From: Bacillota bacterium
Lineage (GTDB): Bacteria > Bacillota > Bacilli > Bacillales_B > DSM-18226
Length of the DNA: 7,992 bases
Reading direction: 5' to 3'
Assembly (NCBI GenBank): GCA_030705665.1
Contig: JAUZQA010000175.1
Coordinates: forward strand, 1-7,992
A program made the translations under genes and the position numbers. Positions 6,402-7,992 of the stretch are shown piece by piece. Position 1 is the stretch's first letter. Each line of letters starts with the position of its first letter. Under the pieces are notes generated by a model that saw only the letters and a program-made list of their open reading frames with translations, did no database searches and was not told the origin of the DNA.

Positions 6402-7304
6402 ATGGATAAACAAAGAAACAGTCCGTTATTTTCAAAATCTAGAACGAATCATTTTTATTCATATTTAATGTATCTAAAAGAAAGAAGCATCAATGAGATT
6501 TTATATTATAAAAGACTAAAGGCATTGCATAAAATCATGAAACATAATAATATCGGTACCTTCTTTCAGCCAATTCTTAAATTAAAAACAGGAGAAACGA
6601 TTGGGTTTGAGGCGTTAAATCGTCCGAATGAATCAAATTTATTTCCAAACACAGAAGACTTCTATGAATTTGTTGGACAATCAAATCAAGTATTTCTTTT
6701 TGAATGTTTTTGCAGAAATATTTCTCTAAAACGCTTTATGGAACGGTTAAATGGTAATTTACCACAGGGAAACACTCTGCTTTTTATCAATATTCATCCC
6801 TGTGTATTAATGGATTCTAACTATCACAGCGGAGAAACACTTCAACTATTATCCAGTCTTGGAATTAACCCGAAACAGGTTGTTTTTGAATTGACGGAAA
6901 AAAGCGCTGTTAAAGATTTTTCGATGTTTGAAAAAGTTCTTTCCCATTATCGGTCGCAAGGGTTTCGAATTGCGATTGATGATGTAGGTTCCGGTTACAA
7001 TAGCTTAAAAACACTTATTTATTTAAAGCCTGAATTTATAAAATTGGATAAGTCCCTTATTCGAAATATTGATCAAAATTTAGAACAACAGCAACTGGTA
7101 AAATTAATCATTGAATATGCGCAACAGTCTCATACGGAAATTATTGCAGAAGGAATAGAAAGAGCGAAAGAGTTAGCTTTTATTAGGAAACAAGGAGTAG
7201 ATTATGCACAGGGTTTTGCTCTGGGTAAACCAAAGGAAGAAGTGCTTCCAGGAAGTATCCCAATTTATTCAAATAATTACAGCAACACCTACCATATCCT
7301 CTAG
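6402..7304 (+). CDS. Stand-alone EAL-domain c-di-GMP phosphodiesterase
   Basis: This enzyme of 300 aa probably hydrolyses c-di-GMP to pGpG. After about 50 residues without a recognisable sensor domain, the EAL domain runs from about 52 to 280. FEALNRP (69-75) gives E70, A71, L72 and R74. N130 lies in FINIHP. ELTE (164-167), DDVGSGYNSL (193-202, D193/D194), FIKLDKS (K214), AEGIE (E250) and QGFALGKP (Q270) follow. All catalytic metal and substrate positions are present, so activity is likely. There is no GGDEF, PAS or membrane segment. ATG 6402 is used because AGAAGGTG (6388-6395) is 6 nt away; a GTG at 6393 in frame lies inside that SD. It is divergent from the YfhP-like gene and convergent with the 70-aa gene. 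No strong terminator is seen; a hairpin covers its stop codon. Confidence 0.93.
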   Translation: MDKQRNSPLFSKSRTNHFYSYLMYLKERSINEILYYKRLKALHKIMKHNNIGTFFQPILKLKTGETIGFEALNRPNESNLFPNTEDFYEFVGQSNQVFLFECFCRNISLKRFMERLNGNLPQGNTLLFINIHPCVLMDSNYHSGETLQLLSSLGINPKQVVFELTEKSAVKDFSMFEKVLSHYRSQGFRIAIDDVGSGYNSLKTLIYLKPEFIKLDKSLIRNIDQNLEQQQLVKLIIEYAQQSHTEIIAEGIERAKELAFIRKQGVDYAQGFALGKPKEEVLPGSIPIYSNNYSNTYHIL

Positions 7305-7325
7305 CATGGATATAATAGTTGTTGC
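7282..7325 (-). other. Long hairpin over the EAL stop codon, better paired in minus-strand RNA
   Basis: GCAACA (7282-7287) pairs with TGTTGC (7320-7325), and ATATCC (7294-7299) with GGATAT (7308-7313), around an 8-nt loop. Between them the plus strand has two C-A clashes and one C-T mismatch. In minus-strand RNA the two C-A positions become G-U wobbles, giving 17 of 18 paired positions. It may end or protect the transcript of the 70-aa gene, which would then overlap the EAL mRNA antisense. Neither side has a proper T run. Confidence 0.45.
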
Positions 7326-7361
7326 AGGCTTATTTCGCACATCTGCGGTTGTTCGCGATAG

Positions 7362-7574
7362 CTAATTTTTGATTATCCCAGTGTTGATCAAATTTGGCGG
7401 TTTGCAGCTATGAAGGAGTTCCTTAATCGAGCTATTGAGCAGTGGTCTGTCGCTTTGAAGGGTTTTTGTTTTTTCTTCTTGAATATATGTACCATTCACT
7501 AGAGGCCATAATTGTCTAATACATGTAATATCATTACATCCTGTAAAGCTTATTCCAGTAACGGTAATTTTCAT
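7362..7574 (-). CDS. Hypothetical 70-aa protein behind a Pho-box-like promoter
   Basis: I do not recognise this protein. It starts MKITVTGISFTGCNDITC and ends with LINTGIIKN. It has three cysteines (C13, C18, C57), no membrane segment and no signal peptide, and a mixed charged middle (QEEKTKTLQSDR). Support for it being real is regulatory. GGAGG (complement of 7581-7585) stands 6 nt before ATG 7574-7572, a perfect -10 TATAAT lies about 30 nt upstream of that start, and a four-repeat PhoP-type array precedes it. An in-frame ATG six codons earlier would put the SD inside the gene. It is convergent with the EAL gene (57-bp gap). It lies on the same strand as the ppx-like gene, but a terminator lies between them, so it is not in that operon. 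A small phosphate-starvation protein is inferred. A chance ORF remains possible. Confidence 0.6.
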   Translation of the reverse strand: MKITVTGISFTGCNDITCIRQLWPLVNGTYIQEEKTKTLQSDRPLLNSSIKELLHSCKPPNLINTGIIKN

Positions 7575-7603
7575 CCAATCCCTCCAAACCATTTATTACT
7601 TTC

Positions 7604-7657
7604 ATTATATTTGAAAAATTTAATTTTTTTCTAAAAGTAATGTTAAAAATATGTAAA
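7604..7657 (-). promoter_or_regulatory. Putative PhoP-box promoter of the 70-aa gene
   Basis: On the minus strand, TTTACA (7657-7652), TTAACA (7646-7641), TTTAGA (7635-7630) and ATTAAA (7624-7619) start exactly 11 bp apart. They match TTHAHA at 6, 6, 5 and 5 positions. After 9 nt comes a perfect -10 TATAAT (7609-7604), so the start is near 7597 and the boxes span about -60 to -22. A sigma-A -35 is absent at the usual place, as expected for an activator-dependent Pho promoter. Confidence 0.65.
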
Positions 7658-7698
7658 ATTTAGCGTTTTTGATTTCTTCTTAAACAGGTATGTAAATT

Positions 7699-7727
7699 GA
7701 AAAGGTCGCAATCGCTGCGACCTTTTC
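7699..7727 (-). terminator. Rho-independent terminator of the ppx-like gene
   Basis: A perfect 12-bp stem, GAAAAGGTCGCA (7699-7710) with TGCGACCTTTTC (7716-7727), has a five-base loop directly after the stop codon of the minus-strand gene. The CCTTTT arm serves as the T-rich end; AATTTAC follows on the minus strand. Confidence 0.85.
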
Positions 7728-7729
7728 GA

Positions 7730-7992
7730 TTATTTCCGTTTCTCAAAAACTAAATGAATATTTCTTTTAAGAGCTTTTTCTAAATGCCTTACCTGTTTTT
7801 CTGCTTGAAACTTTTCAACGAATGCATTTCCTGAACATGTTATTGTCATGCTCAAGCTTTGTTTGTCCAGGGATTTTTGCAAATTGATGTTTGTTACAAT
7901 TCCTCTTTTTGATGAATCAAGGGCGGCTGCTAATTTTGTTAACGCACCGGCAATTCTAATTTCATCTAATTCATTTCTTGTAAACCAAGTCA
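7730..7992 (-). CDS. Ppx/GppA-type exopolyphosphatase, C-terminal part
   Basis: The last 86 residues of a protein read on the minus strand from the window edge, ending at TAA (complement of 7730-7732). The visible sequence runs from TWFTRNELDEIRIAGALTKL through LAAALDSSKRGIVTNINL to EKQVRHLEKALKRNIHLVFE. The 'L..LA.ALD.SK.G.I..I' block and the final 'F.AEK....LEK.L.....L.F' resemble the C-terminal HD-like and tail region of bacterial Ppx/GppA proteins. These cut polyphosphate to phosphate or hydrolyse pppGpp. The catalytic ASKHA domain lies outside the window, so exopolyphosphatase versus GppA activity cannot be decided. In Bacillaceae, ppx often sits beside ppk; that partner would lie to the right. 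Confidence 0.7.
   Translation of the reverse strand, partial: TWFTRNELDEIRIAGALTKLAAALDSSKRGIVTNINLQKSLDKQSLSMTITCSGNAFVEKFQAEKQVRHLEKALKRNIHLVFEKRK

Noticed and set aside
1..7992. CRISPR array, tRNA/rRNA, transposase or phage genes, riboswitch
   Set aside because: No regularly spaced long direct repeats, no cloverleaf or rRNA sequence, no transposase-like ORF, and no leader I recognise as a riboswitch.

Overview
The window looks like chromosomal DNA from a low-GC, spore-former-type Firmicute (Bacillaceae; Bacillus/Neobacillus-like). The basis is the AT-rich intergenic DNA, strong GGAGG-type ribosome binding sites 5-8 nt before starts, sigma-A-like promoters, hairpin-plus-T-run terminators, and gene families typical of Bacillus (YfhP-like membrane hydrolase, SelO/YdiU, pirin). 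I see no rRNA, tRNA, CRISPR array, transposase or phage gene.

Layout. 1-164 is the 3' end of an antibiotic-biosynthesis-monooxygenase (ABM) domain gene. 165-559 has no convincing gene but much regulation: a good promoter, an orphan SD and terminator with no gene between them, and two Fnr/Rex-like palindromes ahead of a pirin gene (560-1576). 1739-3292 encodes a secreted AcpA/phospholipase-C-type phosphoesterase. 3496-4962 encodes the protein AMPylase SelO. Facing it, on the minus strand, 5134-6123 encodes a YfhP-like membrane-bound hydrolase, separated by a terminator and a long palindrome. Divergent from that, 6402-7304 encodes a stand-alone EAL c-di-GMP phosphodiesterase. A 70-aa orphan gene (7362-7574, minus) and the C-terminal end of a probable Ppx/GppA exopolyphosphatase (7730-7992, minus) close the window.

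The main observation is a shared promoter design. Upstream of the phosphoesterase (+), the YfhP-like gene (-) and the 70-aa orphan (-) there are runs of TTHAHA hexamers spaced exactly 11 bp apart. Each run is followed, after 9 nt, by a -10-like hexamer (the final repeat of the YfhP-like run is degenerate). This matches the known arrangement of PhoP boxes in Bacillus (TTAACA-like repeats at about -20 to -60). The last two promoters share the same three hexamers (TTTACA, TTAACA, TTTAGA). With the adjacent ppx-like gene, the right half of the window reads as a phosphate-starvation neighbourhood. It would link a secreted phosphatase, polyphosphate turnover, a membrane hydrolase, an unknown small protein and perhaps (weak evidence) c-di-GMP signalling. 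That functional link is inference; the box periodicity is directly visible.

A second theme is redox control of pirin, from two near-consensus TGTGA-N6-TCACA/Rex-like palindromes 56 bp apart upstream of it.
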